A stretch of 64,000 nucleotides of DNA from an uncultured Planctomycetaceae bacterium (GTDB lineage: Bacteria; Planctomycetota; Planctomycetia; Pirellulales; Thermoguttaceae), in the NCBI GenBank assembly GCA_946408825.1, contig CAMJTU010000009.1, forward strand, positions 52,612-116,611, in the 5' to 3' direction. The notes beneath the pieces were generated by a model that saw nothing but the letters and a program-made list of their open reading frames with translations, had not been told where the DNA came from and did no database searches. Of this stretch, positions 9,936 through 19,106 are shown piece after piece; positions within the stretch are counted from its first letter, which is position 1, and each line of letters opens with the position of its first letter. The position numbers and the translations under genes are program-made.

Positions 9936-10973
9936 TCATTCCGCGTTTTGTTTTTCGGAGCCCGCGAGCCAGACGGCGACGAGAACAAGGACGAATCCTA
10001 GCGCGACGACCCATGTGAACGCCTCGTGGTAGACGAAGATTCCCAAAAGCGCGAGGAGAAGCGTTTGCACGTTCGCGACGATCGTTTGCTTCAGAACGAA
10101 GAGACGCCGAAGGCTTTCTATCTGGAAATAGAACCCTATCATATTGCAAACCCCTGCCGTCAGCACGAACGCCCAGCAGATCGGCGGCGGCGACAGCCAT
10201 GCGTCAAGCCCTCGCTCGAACGTTAAAATTGATCCGCAAATCAAGAGCCCCACGCCCGTGATTCCGACCATCGTGAGCGACGTCAGCGCGAATTGCGACG
10301 CCTTCTCGTCGTCGGGCGTCGAACCCGGCGCGTCGCCGCCCCTCAAGTATCCGCGCATGATCGACAACTCCGACGAATAACCGAACGCCGTGAGGATGAC
10401 GAAAACCAGTCCCGCGCCGAGGCGTATCGGCTTCCCCGCGATTTCGCTTTCGAGCGACGACGCGCCGCCGCTCAGCAGCCAGACCGCGACGACGAGGAGT
10501 CCCAGCGCGAGCGCCCGCGTTTTCGTCACGCGTTCCTTCAAGAAGACCACTCCTAAAACGGACGCCATAAGAAGTTGCGCCGCTTGAATTAAGGGCGTCG
10601 CGAGCGCGAGCCCGAGCGCGGCGTACGACGCGAGGTGGTACCTCGCTCCAAGAACCTGACACGTAACGCCCGCGAGAATGATTAGCCCCACGATTCGCCA
10701 CGTCGGGAATCGGAACTTTCCGCGCAGCCATTGAACGACGATAAGAGGCGTCACGCACGCGACCGTCGTCAGCTCTTTGACCGCGATCGACCAGTCTGAA
10801 CTGACCTCCGGATAGTTCGTGATTCCACGCAGCGACGAGAGAGAAATCGTGTAACAAACCGTCGATACGATCGTGTAGATAAGACCCCGCGTTTCTTCGC
10901 TCATTCTCTTTTTACCGGGCGCGTTTGCCGTCTTCGCGGCTTCGAGAGTTTTAACGTCCATAGAATTGTTCAT
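9936..10973 (-). CDS. EamA/DMT-superfamily membrane transporter
   Basis: The 345-aa integral membrane protein has about ten hydrophobic helices in two halves, as in the drug/metabolite transporter superfamily. A short cytoplasmic head (MDVKTLEAAKTANAPGKKR) precedes helix 1 (GLIYTIVSTVCYTISLSSL). The second half ends VVALGFVLVLVAVWLAG. The ATG at 10973 has AGGAGG 7 nt upstream. The substrate cannot be read from sequence; relatives export metabolites or take up small solutes. It is transcribed alone, and the leader carries a duplicated ribosome-site block. Confidence 0.85.
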   Translation of the reverse strand: MNNSMDVKTLEAAKTANAPGKKRMSEETRGLIYTIVSTVCYTISLSSLRGITNYPEVSSDWSIAVKELTTVACVTPLIVVQWLRGKFRFPTWRIVGLIILAGVTCQVLGARYHLASYAALGLALATPLIQAAQLLMASVLGVVFLKERVTKTRALALGLLVVAVWLLSGGASSLESEIAGKPIRLGAGLVFVILTAFGYSSELSIMRGYLRGGDAPGSTPDDEKASQFALTSLTMVGITGVGLLICGSILTFERGLDAWLSPPPICWAFVLTAGVCNMIGFYFQIESLRRLFVLKQTIVANVQTLLLALLGIFVYHEAFTWVVALGFVLVLVAVWLAGSEKQNAE

Positions 10974-11005
10974 AGAAAGTCCTCCTTAAAATAGAAAGTC
11001 CTCCT
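10974..11005 (-). repeat. Tandem duplication of the ribosome-site segment
   Basis: AGAAAGTCCTCCT (plus-strand reading) occurs at 10974-10986 and again at 10993-11005, a 19-bp period. It gives two AGGAGG sites before the transporter ATG. Confidence 0.7.
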
Positions 11006-11019
11006 CAAAATTGCGCGGT

Positions 11020-11047
11020 ATTATAATATCGTTCCTTGCTTCGTCAA
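11020..11047 (-). promoter_or_regulatory. Promoter of the EamA transporter
   Basis: On the minus strand TTGACG (11042-11047) and TATAAT (11020-11025) are 16 bp apart, about 50 bp before the ATG. Confidence 0.6.
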
Positions 11048-11189
11048 CGCGTCTTAGCGCTTGCGTCGACGCCTTTTTTTCATAAAATTTGGGGGACGCG
11101 TCCGCGTGGATTTTGCGGCGCGCTTTCCCCGCAACGGCGCTCGACGATCAAGCGACGAGACGAACCCCCAACGCAGAATGGAGCCGTCC

Positions 11190-13412
11190 ATGACGTTCCG
11201 AACTCCCCCGTCTGACCTAGCCCGAATCAGCGCGACGATCCTTACCGTAATTGTCGGCTTTTTTGCGTTTTTCGACGCGTCCCCCGCGTCGGCGCAAGGC
11301 GTCAATTCGCCCTATTCCGCGACGTCGGGCGAAACGCTCGGCGAAGAGTTCGGGGAAGAGTCTGAACGGTATTTCGGCCCCTCTGATTTTGTCCTCGACG
11401 CGGAAGGGGAATATTTCTACGTCCTCGGCGCTGACGCGAAGGTTCTTGAACGCGTCCGCGTCGACGGAACCGCGCCGGGCGAACGGCTTGCGCTCGATTT
11501 CCGTCCGACGAAGCTCGCGTTTCTCCCCGGCGAGACGAAACTCGCGGTCGTCGGCGGCGAGGACAAAGGACGCCTCGCGGTCGTCGAAATCGCCGAACGC
11601 TCCGACGACGGACGCGATATTCTGCCCCTCAAGCTCGAAAAGACCGTCAAGACGGGTCACACTCCCTCCGACGTCGCGACGCGTAAAACCGACGCGGGCG
11701 ATTTCATTTACGTCAGCGCGTGTTTCGCCGGACAGATCGAAGAATACGCCGCCGAGACGCTCGAGAAAACGCGCTCTTGGGACGCCGGACGCGAACCGTA
11801 CGCGATCGCCGTCACGCCCGATCAGCGCAAGCTCGTCGTCGCGAACCGCCTGACGGACATGCCCGCGAATCTGAACTTTACCCACGCGAACGTTCGCGTC
11901 GTCGATCTTGAAAGCGGCGAACTTGCGGTCGTCGAACTCTACAACACGCACAACCTTCTGCACGACGTCGCGATCACGGCGGACGGACGTTACGCGTTCA
12001 TCTCCGCCGTCCAATGTTCGTATACGTCGATTACGAGCCAAGTTTCAGGCGGCTGGATCGCGGAAAACTGCGTTCTCTGCATCGACCTCGACGAAAAGAA
12101 ACTCGTCGAAATCTTCTTCCTCGACGACGCGGAACTCGGTTCCGGAAATCCTTGGGGCGTCGCGTGTTCCGACGACGGCGAGCGTCTGATCGTGTCGATC
12201 GCGGGAACCGACGAGCTCATCTATCTTCCGTTAAAACGCTTGATCGAAAAGATTAACGACCGGCCCGAATGGGCGCGGCCCGGTTACGGCGCCTACTCGT
12301 ATCAATCCTTCGCCGACGGCGAGGTGCAGCTTCCGTTCCGGCTCCGCGTGAAGTTCGGCTTCAAAGGACTGCGTCAGCTCGTCTCGCGAGGGAACGACGT
12401 TTACGTCCTCTCCTATTTCGACGACGCCATCTGCCGCGCGACGCTCAATCTCAACCCGCCGTACCGTTATTTCCCCGATTCTTACGTCCGACATGAGAAG
12501 CCGCCCGTGACCTTAGCGGCGGCTGAAAAAGCGGGCGTCGCCGATCTTGAAGCGGACGGCAAGCCGATCGTCGTTAAAGACGCGCTCGTCGAAGACGAAG
12601 ACAGGGCGAGCGCCGAACTCTTTGCGGCGACGGCGGACGACCCGACGCGCGGCGCGCCCCTTCGCTTCGTTCCGCTCGTCAAGAGCGAACCGATGCATGG
12701 CGTTGAAATCGACCGTTCTTTCGCGCGTCTTGCGCCCAAGCCCGTCTTAACGATGCGCCGTCGCGGCGAAATCCTTTTCCACGACGCGACCGCGTGTTTT
12801 GAACATTGGTTGAGCTGCGTAACCTGCCACCCGGACGCGCGTTCCGACGGGTTCAATTGGGACCTTCTCAACGACGGGACGGGCAACCTCAAAAACACGA
12901 AGAGCATGCTCCTGGCGCACGAGACGCCGCCGTGCATGATCACGGGAATCCGCGCCGACGGCGAAACGGCGGTGCGCGCAGGTTTTACGCATATTCTCTT
13001 CACGGCGTACAAAGAGGAAAACGCGTGCTGCGTCGACGAGTACCTCAAGGCGCTTAAGCCCGTTCCGAGTCCGCGGTTGGTCGACGGCGAACTGAGCGAG
13101 TCGGCGAAACGCGGCAAGAAGCTTTTCGACAGCGAAGAAATCGGCTGCGCGACGTGTCATCTCGAATCGAACTACTTCACCGATTTGAGACTGCACCGCG
13201 TCGGCTCGCAGGATCCGAACGACTTCTACGATAAATTTGACACGCCGACGCTCGTCGAGGTCTGGCGCACCGCGCCGTATCTGAACACGGGCGCGCACAC
13301 GACGATCCGCGAACTGCTCGAGGTCGGAAAGCACGGCGTTAAGGACGGTCAGTTCGACGCGCTCTCCAAGGAGGAGCAGGACGACCTGATCGAATACGTT
13401 TTGTCCCTCTAA
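11190..13412 (+). CDS. Secreted beta-propeller / di-heme cytochrome c fusion
   Basis: I prefer the ATG at 11190 (740 aa), since GGAG lies 6 nt upstream; an ATG at 11178 is possible. A signal segment runs ISATILTVIVGFFAFFDASP with SAQ cleavage. Residues about 50-400 are propeller-like repeats of the YVTN type (FVLDAEGEYFYVLGAD, YAIAVTPDQRKLVVANRL, DVAITADGRYAFISAV). The C-terminal third carries two c-heme sites, SCVTCHPD (Cys about 543) and GCATCHLES (Cys about 653), and ends PYLNTGAHTTIRELLEVGKH, as in MauG/di-heme peroxidase relatives. It is likely an exported electron-transfer or oxidase-type protein. Its partner and substrate are unknown. The next gene starts about 165 bp downstream. Confidence 0.85.
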   Translation: MTFRTPPSDLARISATILTVIVGFFAFFDASPASAQGVNSPYSATSGETLGEEFGEESERYFGPSDFVLDAEGEYFYVLGADAKVLERVRVDGTAPGERLALDFRPTKLAFLPGETKLAVVGGEDKGRLAVVEIAERSDDGRDILPLKLEKTVKTGHTPSDVATRKTDAGDFIYVSACFAGQIEEYAAETLEKTRSWDAGREPYAIAVTPDQRKLVVANRLTDMPANLNFTHANVRVVDLESGELAVVELYNTHNLLHDVAITADGRYAFISAVQCSYTSITSQVSGGWIAENCVLCIDLDEKKLVEIFFLDDAELGSGNPWGVACSDDGERLIVSIAGTDELIYLPLKRLIEKINDRPEWARPGYGAYSYQSFADGEVQLPFRLRVKFGFKGLRQLVSRGNDVYVLSYFDDAICRATLNLNPPYRYFPDSYVRHEKPPVTLAAAEKAGVADLEADGKPIVVKDALVEDEDRASAELFAATADDPTRGAPLRFVPLVKSEPMHGVEIDRSFARLAPKPVLTMRRRGEILFHDATACFEHWLSCVTCHPDARSDGFNWDLLNDGTGNLKNTKSMLLAHETPPCMITGIRADGETAVRAGFTHILFTAYKEENACCVDEYLKALKPVPSPRLVDGELSESAKRGKKLFDSEEIGCATCHLESNYFTDLRLHRVGSQDPNDFYDKFDTPTLVEVWRTAPYLNTGAHTTIRELLEVGKHGVKDGQFDALSKEEQDDLIEYVLSL

Positions 13413-13489
13413 CGTAAGACACGACGAGGAAAGGGCGAAACGGTCGAGATAATCTTGTCCGCGCTCTTTCTTTTTCAAATCGACTTTGT

Positions 13490-13495
13490 TATATT
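13490..13495 (+). promoter_or_regulatory. -10 box upstream of dhaK
   Basis: TATATT in a TTGTTATATTGTAGG context lies about 80 bp before the dhaK ATG. No convincing -35 was found. Confidence 0.35.
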
Positions 13496-13576
13496 GTAGG
13501 AAACGGCGCCGGTTTGTCCAAACCGAAGTTGGCGCGGCGCCCGAACGATCCAGTCTTTTTACAAGGAACAGACACG

Positions 13577-14581
13577 ATGGTTATGAAGAAATTTTTGAAC
13601 GACCCGCAGCGCGTCACGAACGAACTCCTCGAAGGCTATGCGCTCTGCTATCCTGACAAGATTAAGCTGGTTTCTGAAAAGATCGTCGTTCGGGCGACTC
13701 CGAAATCGAAGGATAAAGTGGCGATCGTCACGCTCGGCGGCGCGGGCCATGAGCCGGCGCTGAGCGGGTTTGTCGGCGAAGGAATGCTCGACGCGTCGGT
13801 CGTCGGCGATATTTTCGCGGCGCCGGGCGCGCCGAAGATCGTCGAGGCGCTGCGTATGTTCAAGGATAACGCGGGCATTATCCTCGTCGTTCTGAACCAC
13901 GAAGGCGACCAGCGCAACGCGAATATGGCGCTCATGATGGCGGAAAAAGAAGGGATCAAAGTCTCGAAGATCGTGACGGCGGAAGACATCGCGCCCGGCG
14001 CGGACGCGCCTCGTTCGGATCGTCGCGGACTCGGCGGCTGCATTCCTCTCATTAAGATTCTCGGCGCGGCGGCGGAGAAGGGCATGAGCGTCGACGAAAT
14101 CCTCGCGATCGGCGAACGCTTCAACGAACGCATGGCGACGCTCGCCGTGACTCTTAAGGTCGCGACGCACCCGCAGGCGGGCCAGGAGATCGGCGCGCTT
14201 GCCGACGACCAGATGGAAATCGGCATGGGCCAGCACGGCGAAGGGGGCGGCAACGGTCCCGAACTCATGCAGAGCGCCGACTGGGTCGCGGAAACGATGT
14301 GCAAGAAGCTCCTCTACGCGATCAAAGCGCAGGCGGGCGAAAAGATCTGCCTGATCATCAACGGCAGCGGCGCGACGACCCTGATGGAAATGTTTGTCGT
14401 CTTCCGCAAGGCGTACGAAGTCGCGAAGGCGGCGGGCCTTGAGATCGTCGCGAGCAAATGCGCCGAAATTCTGACCGTCCAGGAAGCGGCGGGATTCCAG
14501 ATGTTCGTCGGCGTCTTCGACGACGAAACGCTCGCGATGTACAACGAGCCGTGCGACACGCCGTACTGGGTCGTTCGTTGA
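13577..14581 (+). CDS. dhaK: Dihydroxyacetone-kinase-type ketose kinase, DhaK subunit
   Basis: The ATG at 13577 (334 aa) follows AAGGAAC and gives the normal DhaK length; the frame upstream to 13514 is non-homologous. DhaK binds the ketose covalently through a histidine. Here the region is EIGMGQHGEGGGNGPE with His about residue 220. The nucleotide-free binding core shows GGAGHEPALSGFVGEGMLDA and VVLNHEGDQRNANMAL. The gene is 19 bp upstream of dhaL and then an LsrF-type gene. No DhaM/PTS component is in the window, so the kinase is probably ATP-dependent. The real substrate may be another C3-C5 ketose rather than dihydroxyacetone. Confidence 0.9.
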   Translation: MVMKKFLNDPQRVTNELLEGYALCYPDKIKLVSEKIVVRATPKSKDKVAIVTLGGAGHEPALSGFVGEGMLDASVVGDIFAAPGAPKIVEALRMFKDNAGIILVVLNHEGDQRNANMALMMAEKEGIKVSKIVTAEDIAPGADAPRSDRRGLGGCIPLIKILGAAAEKGMSVDEILAIGERFNERMATLAVTLKVATHPQAGQEIGALADDQMEIGMGQHGEGGGNGPELMQSADWVAETMCKKLLYAIKAQAGEKICLIINGSGATTLMEMFVVFRKAYEVAKAAGLEIVASKCAEILTVQEAAGFQMFVGVFDDETLAMYNEPCDTPYWVVR

Positions 14582-14600
14582 TTCATCTCGCGAGGACGTT

Positions 14601-15239
14601 ATGACGAACACATTTACGAAAGAACTTCTCGTAAGCGCTCTTAAAGGGGCGCTTGCGAGCGTCGTCGCGCGATTCGACGAACTCAACGCGCTCGACGCGG
14701 CGACCGGCGACGGCGACCATGGAACGGCGATCGAAGCGACGCTCAAGGCGGCGGTCGAATCGGCGCAGCAGCCGGGCGGACTCTCCGACGCGCTCTCGAA
14801 CGTCGCGATGGGGATCATGTCCGCGACCGGCGGCTCGACCAGCTCGCTGAACGGCTCCTTCTACATGGGACTGAGTTCCGGCGCGACGTCGGACGAACTC
14901 GATCCCGCCGCGACCGTCAAGATGTACGAGTCCGGGCTCGACATGTTGAAGACGATGACGACCGCGCAGGTCGGCGACAAGACGATGATGGACGCGATGA
15001 TCCCCGCGATCGAAGCGATGTCCGCCGCGATCGCCGCGAACCCGTCCGCGACGCTCGCCGACGTCTTTAACGCCGCGGCGACCGCCGCGAAAGAAGGCGC
15101 CGAAAAGACGAGCGAATACGTCGCGAAGTTCGGACGCGCTCGAAATCTCGGCGAGCGCAGTCGCGGAAGCAAAGACGCGGGCGCGACGAGCCTCGCGCTC
15201 ATTTTCCAAGCGTTTGCCGACGCGGTTGCAAACGCCTGA
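14601..15239 (+). CDS. dhaL: Dihydroxyacetone-kinase-type kinase, DhaL (nucleotide-binding) subunit
   Basis: The 212-aa product is the all-helical ADP/ATP-Mg subunit. The Mg-binding aspartates are in TGDGDHG (about residues 35-41), with GGSTSSLNGSFYMG, VGDKTMMDAMIP and a C-terminal KDAGATSLALIFQA as in DhaL. The ATG at 14601 follows CGAGGACGTT. With the upstream DhaK it should transfer a phosphate to a ketose. A GC-rich hairpin (15270-15295) without a good T-run separates it from the LsrF-like gene, so partial read-through is likely. Confidence 0.92.
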   Translation: MTNTFTKELLVSALKGALASVVARFDELNALDAATGDGDHGTAIEATLKAAVESAQQPGGLSDALSNVAMGIMSATGGSTSSLNGSFYMGLSSGATSDELDPAATVKMYESGLDMLKTMTTAQVGDKTMMDAMIPAIEAMSAAIAANPSATLADVFNAAATAAKEGAEKTSEYVAKFGRARNLGERSRGSKDAGATSLALIFQAFADAVANA

Positions 15240-15269
15240 CGCAGTTTAACTTTACGATATTTACAACGC

Positions 15270-15295
15270 CCGCGCGGACGACGGCGTCCGCGCGG
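15270..15295 (+). promoter_or_regulatory. GC-rich hairpin between dhaL and the lsrF-like gene
   Basis: CCGCGCGGAC (15270-15279) pairs with GTCCGCGCGG (15286-15295). The following TCTCGTGTTTTAC is a weak T tract, so it may attenuate or process the transcript. Confidence 0.5.
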
Positions 15296-15331
15296 TCTCG
15301 TGTTTTACTCTTACAGACAGGATTTTCAAAC

Positions 15332-16213
15332 ATGGCTGATAACGAAGGCAATATCGACGCGAAAAGCTTTGGCGTCGGCGTCCCTCAGGTTCAAGAGCAG
15401 TTCTTCCTCAAAGGAAACGAGAACGCGTCTTACGGCATTAAGTCGCGTCTTTCCCAGGTTTTCAATAAAAAGTCCGGTCATACCGTCATGCTGGCGTTTG
15501 ACCACGGCTTCATTATGGGCCCGACGTCGGGACTCGAGCGCATCGACCTGACGATCAACCCGTTGATCGAATACTCCGACTGCATCATGTGTACGCGCGG
15601 TATTCTCCGTTCCGTGATTCCTCCGACGGCGAACAAGCCGATTTCGTTCCGTGCGGACGGCGGCACGACGATTCTCACGAGCCTCAACGACGAGACGCTC
15701 ATCGACATTGAGGAAGCGATTCGCCTGAACGTTTCGCTCCTCGCGATCATGGTCGCGATCGGCGATCCGGATCACGAAGGCTCGACGATTCGCAACCTGA
15801 CGAAGACCGTCGACCTCGGCCAGCGTTACGGAATCCCGACCCTCGGCGTCACCGCCGTCGGCAAGAACCTGACGCGCGACTCGCGTTACCTCGGTCTCGC
15901 GACCCGCGTCTGCGCGGAGAACGGCGCGAACGTCATCAAGACGTACTACTGCGACGAGAAGTTCGAGCAGGTTACGAACGCGTGCCCGGTCCCGATCGTG
16001 ATCGCGGGCGGCAAGAAACTGCCGGAACGCGACGCGCTCCAGCTCGCGAAGAACGCGATCGACCAGGGCGCCGCCGGCGTCGATATGGGCCGCAATATCT
16101 TCCAGGCGGATTCCCCCGTCGCGATGCTCCTCGCCGTTCGCGAAATCGTCCACAACGGCGCGACCGTCGATCAGGCCTTCGACTGCTACGAGACGTACAA
16201 GAATCAGAAGTAA
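15332..16213 (+). CDS. lsrF: LsrF-type class I aldolase/thiolase (FbaB/DeoC family)
   Basis: The 293-aa product follows E. coli LsrF closely across its length as I recall it: LKGNENASYGIKSRLSQVFN, HTVMLAFDHGFIMGPTSGLE, CTRGILRSVIPP and VPIVIAGGKKLPERDALQ. The TIM-barrel lysine falls at residue 203 in VIKTYYCDEK, the position of the catalytic lysine of LsrF, and His58 lies in AFDHG. LsrF acts on the phosphorylated AI-2 derivative and transfers an acetyl group to CoA. Here no lsr transport or lsrK gene is nearby; instead it follows dhaK-dhaL, so the kinase may supply a ketose phosphate for it. The exact substrate is an inference. Confidence 0.85.
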   Translation: MADNEGNIDAKSFGVGVPQVQEQFFLKGNENASYGIKSRLSQVFNKKSGHTVMLAFDHGFIMGPTSGLERIDLTINPLIEYSDCIMCTRGILRSVIPPTANKPISFRADGGTTILTSLNDETLIDIEEAIRLNVSLLAIMVAIGDPDHEGSTIRNLTKTVDLGQRYGIPTLGVTAVGKNLTRDSRYLGLATRVCAENGANVIKTYYCDEKFEQVTNACPVPIVIAGGKKLPERDALQLAKNAIDQGAAGVDMGRNIFQADSPVAMLLAVREIVHNGATVDQAFDCYETYKNQK

Positions 16214-16238
16214 TTTCTGACTCCTAAACTTTTTCGCC

Positions 16239-16287
16239 CTCCCGTCGGTTGGAACGCCTTTCGCAAGCGTTGAATCGGCGGGAGTTT
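16239..16287 (+). terminator. Terminator of the dhaK-dhaL-lsrF operon
   Basis: CTCCCGTCGGTT (16239-16250) pairs with AATCGGCGGGAG (16273-16284) and is followed by TTTT. Confidence 0.8.
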
Positions 16288-16329
16288 TCATATTGCGTTC
16301 GCTTTTTGTATAATCTCTGAGAGGCGCTC

Positions 16330-18885
16330 ATGAAAACGTTTTCTATCCTTTCCGCGTCGGTTTTTGCGGCGTTCCTTTTCACGACCGGCGTCGTCTGCGC
16401 CGCCGAAACGTCGGACTTCTATCGCGTTCCGCCCGTTCTTGTAGACGACGCGATCATGCCGTCGCCGACTTCTATCGCCGCGACGGAAGAATGGACGCGC
16501 CGCGTTTTCGCGGGAGAAAACGTCGAACCGAGCGTTGCGCCGAAGACGTGTCGCATCGTCGTCGAACGCCAAGATTACAGTCGTTTACGCTTCAACGAGA
16601 CGTGCGTCGCGCGGCGGTTTGAATTTCCGAACGGCGTCGTTTTTTCTAACGGGCTCGGCTCCCACGCGAACGCGCGGTGGCGCGTCCTCTTCGCGGAGCC
16701 GGTCGCGAGCTTTGGCGCGAAACTTGGAATCGCGACGAACGCGGCGGGCGGCTCGATTCGCGGCGCGGTCGAAGCGTCGGGGAAAACGGTCTGGCAGTCT
16801 GAGATTGTGCGCGGCGGCGACGCGCCGGTCGAGGTCGTCGCGAAGTTCGACCCGCCGGTCTCCGAGTTCACGCTGATCCTCGACGACGCCGGCGACGGTC
16901 CGAGCTGCGATCAGGGAAACTGGCTCGAGCCCGTCGCGGTCGCCGCGTCCGGAGAAAAGTACGCGCTTACCGACGCGGTCGTTTCGCGCATGACGTCGGA
17001 AGTCCCGTTTTCGTTCCGATATAACGGCGTCTCGTCGCGGGAATTTCTCGACTCGTGGACCTTTAACCATGAAAAACTCGACGCGCTCGACGACCTCTAT
17101 TCATGGACCGACCCGAAGACGCGTCTGACCGTCTCCGCGCAGGTCCGGCGATTTGATAAATTCGCCGCCGCAGATTGGGTCTTGCGCTTTACGAACGAAG
17201 GGACGGAAAACTCCGCGCTGATCGAAGACGTCCAGGCGCTCGACGGCGCGTTTGAATATGGGTTCGAACATACCGACGCCGCGATTCATACGCTTACCGG
17301 CGACTTCTGCGACGAGAATTCATGGCTGCCGACGATTAAGAGCGTCGGATACGGCAAGACCGAACGCTTCGCGCCCGTCGGCGGACGACCCTCGAACGGC
17401 GTCTTCCCGTTCTGGAACGTCGTTTCGCGACGATATTCCGATTCGGAAACGTCCGAAGGGCTCTTTGTCGCCTGCGGATGGAGCGGTCAGTGGAACGCTT
17501 CTTTCGAGAATCTCGCGCAGTCTCAGTCGCTCATGAAGATAAAGCTCGGCATGGAGAAGATTTCGACGATTCTCTATCCGGGCGAAACGATACGGTCTCC
17601 GCGCGTTCTCGTCATGCCGTGGCGGAACGATCGACTTTCCGCGCAGGTTCTTTTCCGCCGCCTTCTCATGTTTGAATATGCGCCGAAAATCGACGGCGCG
17701 CCGGTTCAGCTCGAATTTACCGGTCAGTGTTTCGACCGATATTATCGCAAACGCCCCGGCTGGGAGAAAGCGCCCGCGCAAATCGAAAGCGCCAAGCTCG
17801 TTAAAGAGATCGGCGGAACATGCTACTGGTTCGACGCGGCGTGGTTCCCCGTCGGGTTCCCGAACGGGGTCGGAAACTGGTATTCCGACCCGGAGAATTT
17901 CCCCAACGGGGTCGAAGAACTCGGGGACGCGCTTGAAAAAATGGGAATGAATTTCGTGCTCTGGTTCGAGCCGGAACGGGTCGCGCCGGGGACGGAGATC
18001 GCGACGAAATATCCCCAGTACGTTTTCGGGGGCGAGAAGGGCGGACTCTATAAGCTCAACGACCCCGAGGCGCGCAAATTCCTGACGGAATTGCTGCTGC
18101 GTCGAATCCGCGAATTCAAGGTCGGCGTTTTCCGCACCGACTTCAACATCGATCCGCTGCCGTTCTGGCGCGACGCGGACGCGCCGGATCGCGTCGGCAT
18201 GACGGAAATCCGTTACGTCGAAGGACTTTATGAGATGTGGGACAGAATCCGCGCCGAGAATCCCGGTCTGTGGATCGACGACTGCGCGTCCGGCGGGCGG
18301 CGAATCGACCTTGAGACGGTCAGCCGCTCCGTTCCGCTGTGGCGTTCCGACACGTCGTGCTGGCCCGGTCATCCGGAATGGGACCAGAATCAGACGCTCG
18401 GGCTGACGCAGTATCTTCCGCTCTACTCGTGCGCCGCGTGGAGTTCCGATCCCTATACGTTCCGAAGCGCGGCGAACCCCGGCGCGATCATGCAGTTCAA
18501 CTTCCTCGACGAGGATTACGACCCGGAGACCGCGCGCGCCGCGCTCGCCGAGGCGAAAGAGAACAGCAAATTCTGGTACGGCGACTTTTATCCGCTGACC
18601 CCGGCGGTTCGCGGGACGAGCGCGATCACGGCGTGGCAACTGCATCGCCCCGACCTCGACGAGGGCGTCGTCTATATCTTCCGCCAGAAGGACTCGCCCT
18701 ATCTCGGTCTCGAGCTTGACCTTCATGCGATCGACCCGACGGCGACGTATCGCGTCGAAAATTTCCTCCACAACTACGAGACCGACGTGACGGATGAAGT
18801 CGTCGGCGCTGGATTAGCGTCACATTTACTCATCTTCGGTAAGAAGGGCTCGGCGGCGATGTTTCGCTATCGTAAGATAAGATAA
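16330..18885 (+). CDS. Secreted GH36-like alpha-galactosidase with N-terminal NPCBM domain
   Basis: The 851-aa product starts at ATG 16330, with a signal peptide (KTFSILSASVFAAFLFTTG, cleavage after VCA). Residues about 75-215 form an NPCBM-like carbohydrate-binding module (NGLGSHANARWRVLFAEP). A GH36-type beta-sandwich then a TIM barrel follow (CYWFDAAWFPVGFPNGVGNW, NFVLWFEPERVAPGTEI). The nucleophile is Asp about 604 in FRTDFNID, and the acid/base is Asp about 660 in DDCASGGRRIDLE. Both catalytic residues are therefore present, although the usual WDxN is RTDFN. It should release alpha-linked galactose or a similar sugar outside the cytoplasm. A TATAAT at 16309-16314 is only 16 nt from the ATG, so the mRNA leader is very short. 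Confidence 0.88.
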   Translation: MKTFSILSASVFAAFLFTTGVVCAAETSDFYRVPPVLVDDAIMPSPTSIAATEEWTRRVFAGENVEPSVAPKTCRIVVERQDYSRLRFNETCVARRFEFPNGVVFSNGLGSHANARWRVLFAEPVASFGAKLGIATNAAGGSIRGAVEASGKTVWQSEIVRGGDAPVEVVAKFDPPVSEFTLILDDAGDGPSCDQGNWLEPVAVAASGEKYALTDAVVSRMTSEVPFSFRYNGVSSREFLDSWTFNHEKLDALDDLYSWTDPKTRLTVSAQVRRFDKFAAADWVLRFTNEGTENSALIEDVQALDGAFEYGFEHTDAAIHTLTGDFCDENSWLPTIKSVGYGKTERFAPVGGRPSNGVFPFWNVVSRRYSDSETSEGLFVACGWSGQWNASFENLAQSQSLMKIKLGMEKISTILYPGETIRSPRVLVMPWRNDRLSAQVLFRRLLMFEYAPKIDGAPVQLEFTGQCFDRYYRKRPGWEKAPAQIESAKLVKEIGGTCYWFDAAWFPVGFPNGVGNWYSDPENFPNGVEELGDALEKMGMNFVLWFEPERVAPGTEIATKYPQYVFGGEKGGLYKLNDPEARKFLTELLLRRIREFKVGVFRTDFNIDPLPFWRDADAPDRVGMTEIRYVEGLYEMWDRIRAENPGLWIDDCASGGRRIDLETVSRSVPLWRSDTSCWPGHPEWDQNQTLGLTQYLPLYSCAAWSSDPYTFRSAANPGAIMQFNFLDEDYDPETARAALAEAKENSKFWYGDFYPLTPAVRGTSAITAWQLHRPDLDEGVVYIFRQKDSPYLGLELDLHAIDPTATYRVENFLHNYETDVTDEVVGAGLASHLLIFGKKGSAAMFRYRKIR

Positions 18886-18907
18886 ATCGCGCGCTTTCGG
18901 ACGCGAA

Positions 18908-18946
18908 CAAAAAGCCCGAACCGCCGACGAAGCGATTCGGGGTTTT
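18908..18946 (+). terminator. Terminator of the GH36-like gene
   Basis: CCCGAA (18915-18920) pairs with TTCGGG (18936-18941), flanked by an A-run and GTTTT. Confidence 0.65.
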
Positions 18947-18993
18947 CATTATTTACCTCAGGTTGCGCGTCTTGTTCAAACAATAAAACGAGC

Positions 18994-19083
18994 CAGACGA
19001 CCGCGCAACGAGCGCGGACCCGGAGTTTTCGCGTCGTGTTCGCACGGCGTTATTTCACGCGTTCGGCGAGCGTCCGTACGTTG
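18994..19083 (-). repeat. Dispersed hairpin element, copy 1 (degenerate)
   Basis: The copy carries the CCGCGC-AACGA-GCGCGG terminal hairpin followed by GGACCCGGAGTTTTCGCG. Its far end has decayed to CGTCCGTACGTTG. It belongs to the family described under the 26532, 27549, 44414, 45530, 46586, 53030, 55256 and 63038 entries. Confidence 0.6.
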
Positions 19084-19106
19084 ACGCTTAAATTTATGGA
19101 ACGCGA

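Noticed and set aside
13559..14818. 419-codon minus-strand frame
   Set aside because: Antisense to dhaK and dhaL, both of which have full family motifs.
14601..15239. DhaL as part of a PTS-dependent Dha kinase
   Set aside because: No DhaM, HPr or EI-like gene is in the window; an ATP-dependent role is the simpler reading.
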